Virus record (IMG/VR): IMGVR_UViG_3300030019_000003
Location: 1 to 64,000 of that record
Direction: 5' to 3' (one strand)
From: a virus
Length of the DNA stretch: 64,000 bases
Positions 63,701-64,000 of the stretch are shown here, one piece after another (position 1 is the first letter of the stretch; each line of letters opens with the position of its first letter). The notes beneath the pieces are model-generated. The model was not told the origin of the DNA. It ran no database searches and worked only from the letters and a program-made list of their open reading frames with translations. The position numbers and the translations under genes are program-made.

Positions 63701-64000
63701 TGATACTAATATCTGGAAAGAATCTAATTTTTATGCAACTCGTGTAGCTGCTGGTAATAACCATGCTTTAGCACTAGATCTACAAGGATTACTTTATGCT
63801 GTAGGTTTAAATAATCATGGACAACTTGGTATTAACTCATCTACTATTCTTAATAAGACCGTGTGGACAGCTTGTGTTCTTCCTCCTACTGTTTATACTG
63901 TAGCTGCTAGAATCTATTGTGGCGGTGATAGTTCTTACGTTATTAGAACAGATAGTGTGTTATATTCAGCCGGTAGAAATGATTATGGTCAATTAGGTAT
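60744..64000 (+). CDS. Giant tail protein with RCC1 propellers, 3' end cut by window
   Basis: Read from a GTG (MNSILDKIKPIISLYHIS) with AAGGA spaced eight bases upstream, this frame stays open to the right edge (at least 1085 residues). Fibronectin-like domains occur at about 75-170 and 180-270, an Ig-like domain near 285-360 (TISNYDSNCSYTITNNGGS), and a first RCC1 propeller at about 450-790 (LYAAGSNMYGQLGL, VYVTGRNNFGQLGLGD). A linker and a second RCC1 array start near residue 900 and continue to the edge (VLSAGINVYGQLGLGT, LYSAGRNDYGQLG). A two-propeller protein is exceptional among phage tails. It is the paralogue of the gene at 57783. Confidence 0.75.
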   Translation, partial: MNSILDKIKPIISLYHISKKFMIRVFLTDHPTTDITITFPREDGTLLTVDELDTTILTTAEIASNNILAIVKPAITFPVNGATGFYGTVIATPYQYNGNFIGEHTGTDWEFSTVADFSVKETAIKNDMINLTSYPIDPNLTDTLYYARVRYRSGTIVSQYSDVISFTTPSGYAVKPTISVKNDRFKTSLLPNLALTDLKIIGDNDTITKVDWEVSANLNFTDIKFSSYNDTVNLTGITVSSGVAVGNTYFARARQYGDKYETSWSEPTSFTAGTQTTDPILVGDTEAYERGTLTVTISNYDSNCSYTITNNGGSVTRSDDVLTWVLPGVVTDQDYFLSVTAKDLLGGLPVSNSVKHTVTVMNIATGYDQMLSYNPTTIPLSFKDTSLNLVNGVSENRPFNLHDKSIASRVDKIAINNYYYTPVVGDKLYTDTAEEFEVKSFTANVTVDLTNVISGACGSDYTMLLKSNGDLYAAGSNMYGQLGLPDTIAGVEYFTLVTTGVKQVSAGLYHTVIVKNDGKVYVTGRNNFGQLGLGDNVDRHGFTELSIGSLLTVFAFDNQIAVLRTTGTVATCGYNMGGECGVGDLSNKMALTETNLTGITFIVVTGSGIACLDAAGNGYVTGLNTQGMLGTGNTTPTTTFIKTSTTGLLNLSIGYTHGLFVKADGTVVVVGSNTYGQIGQGVLPSSSALLTLPITNIKKAFAPRWSSLLLANDGSVYAAGFNNFGQTGLEVTTANITAFTLTGYKASDIIAGPNHTLVIKADGSILLFGLNASNQLGFKSRDINKIYINTPSLYYPDMYVTPVTNLGHVPIGVHRKDVTIIAEPVVQNTGDSDFSAVNDCVISESTRNVIDSTLQSTANKLYINNQYVDLKLGQQLITENNEIITIGNIGSDGSDTAISGIKSIIGATSGVFAIKENSELWYIGLNIYGEAGVGHNSNLTEWAYCGIKVSSIATGKGFTLAIRDTDGMVLSAGINVYGQLGLGTVTDTNIWKESNFYATRVAAGNNHALALDLQGLLYAVGLNNHGQLGINSSTILNKTVWTACVLPPTVYTVAARIYCGGDSSYVIRTDSVLYSAGRNDYGQLG

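Overview
The window reads as part of a large, AT-rich, strictly lytic-type jumbo bacteriophage genome. The relationship suggested is a distant one to the phiKZ-like giant phages. Evidence: a multi-subunit RNA polymerase fragment (the C-terminal half of beta-prime as a separate gene), a family of acidic internal virion proteins carrying candidate S/A/G-x-E prohead-protease sites, a family B DNA polymerase, and very long modular tail proteins. No integrase, tRNA, rRNA or CRISPR array was seen. The host should be Gram-negative, because the phage encodes an outer-membrane beta-barrel with a signal peptide and C-terminal Phe. The barrel's style resembles Campylobacterota porins, but that is an inference from memory, not a search.

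Layout. 1-8.1 kb (minus): structural genes of unknown role plus an internal head protein. 8.2-12.1 kb (plus): two virion proteins. 12.2-23.5 kb (mostly minus): a zinc metalloprotease with a possible head-targeting leader, two Kelch-like tail proteins, and another internal head protein. 23.6-31.2 kb: small plus-strand genes, three of whose transcription units have a TATATTAC-like element upstream, interleaved with the minus-strand DNA polymerase gene. That gene is split by a 482-nt group I intron. 31.2-35.1 kb (minus): three overlapping internal head protein paralogues, one with an A10 frameshift extension. 35.5-40.5 kb (plus): RNA polymerase beta-prime C-terminal part, a DETH-box helicase with a class 3 intein in its Walker A motif, and a small unknown gene. 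40.7-44.8 kb (plus): a tightly overlapping operon of a small membrane protein, a response regulator, a membrane histidine kinase, a small secreted protein and an outer-membrane porin. 44.8-52.6 kb and 56.7-64 kb (plus): tail-fibre and adhesin genes built from Ig-like, fibronectin-like, discoidin-like (F5/8 type C) and RCC1 propeller modules, with assembly-type accessory genes. 52.7-56.7 kb, embedded in the fibre region: a radical SAM/SPASM enzyme, an asparagine-synthase-like PP-loop enzyme, a SAM methyltransferase and a sodium:solute symporter.

Two parts look most novel. The first is the two-component-system/porin operon. It would let the phage sense something at the envelope and change the outer membrane of the infected cell. 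The second is the radical SAM/PP-loop/methyltransferase/symporter cassette. It is bracketed by two paralogous fibre-accessory genes and preceded by a glycine-rich protein with a Cys-rich C-terminus. It resembles a peptide- or sugar-modifying pathway, but its product cannot be read from the sequence.

Regulation. Nearly every convergent or end-of-operon junction carries a perfect 10-14 bp inverted repeat, likely bidirectional terminators. Ribosome binding sites of the AAGGAG type are strong and let several starts be refined.
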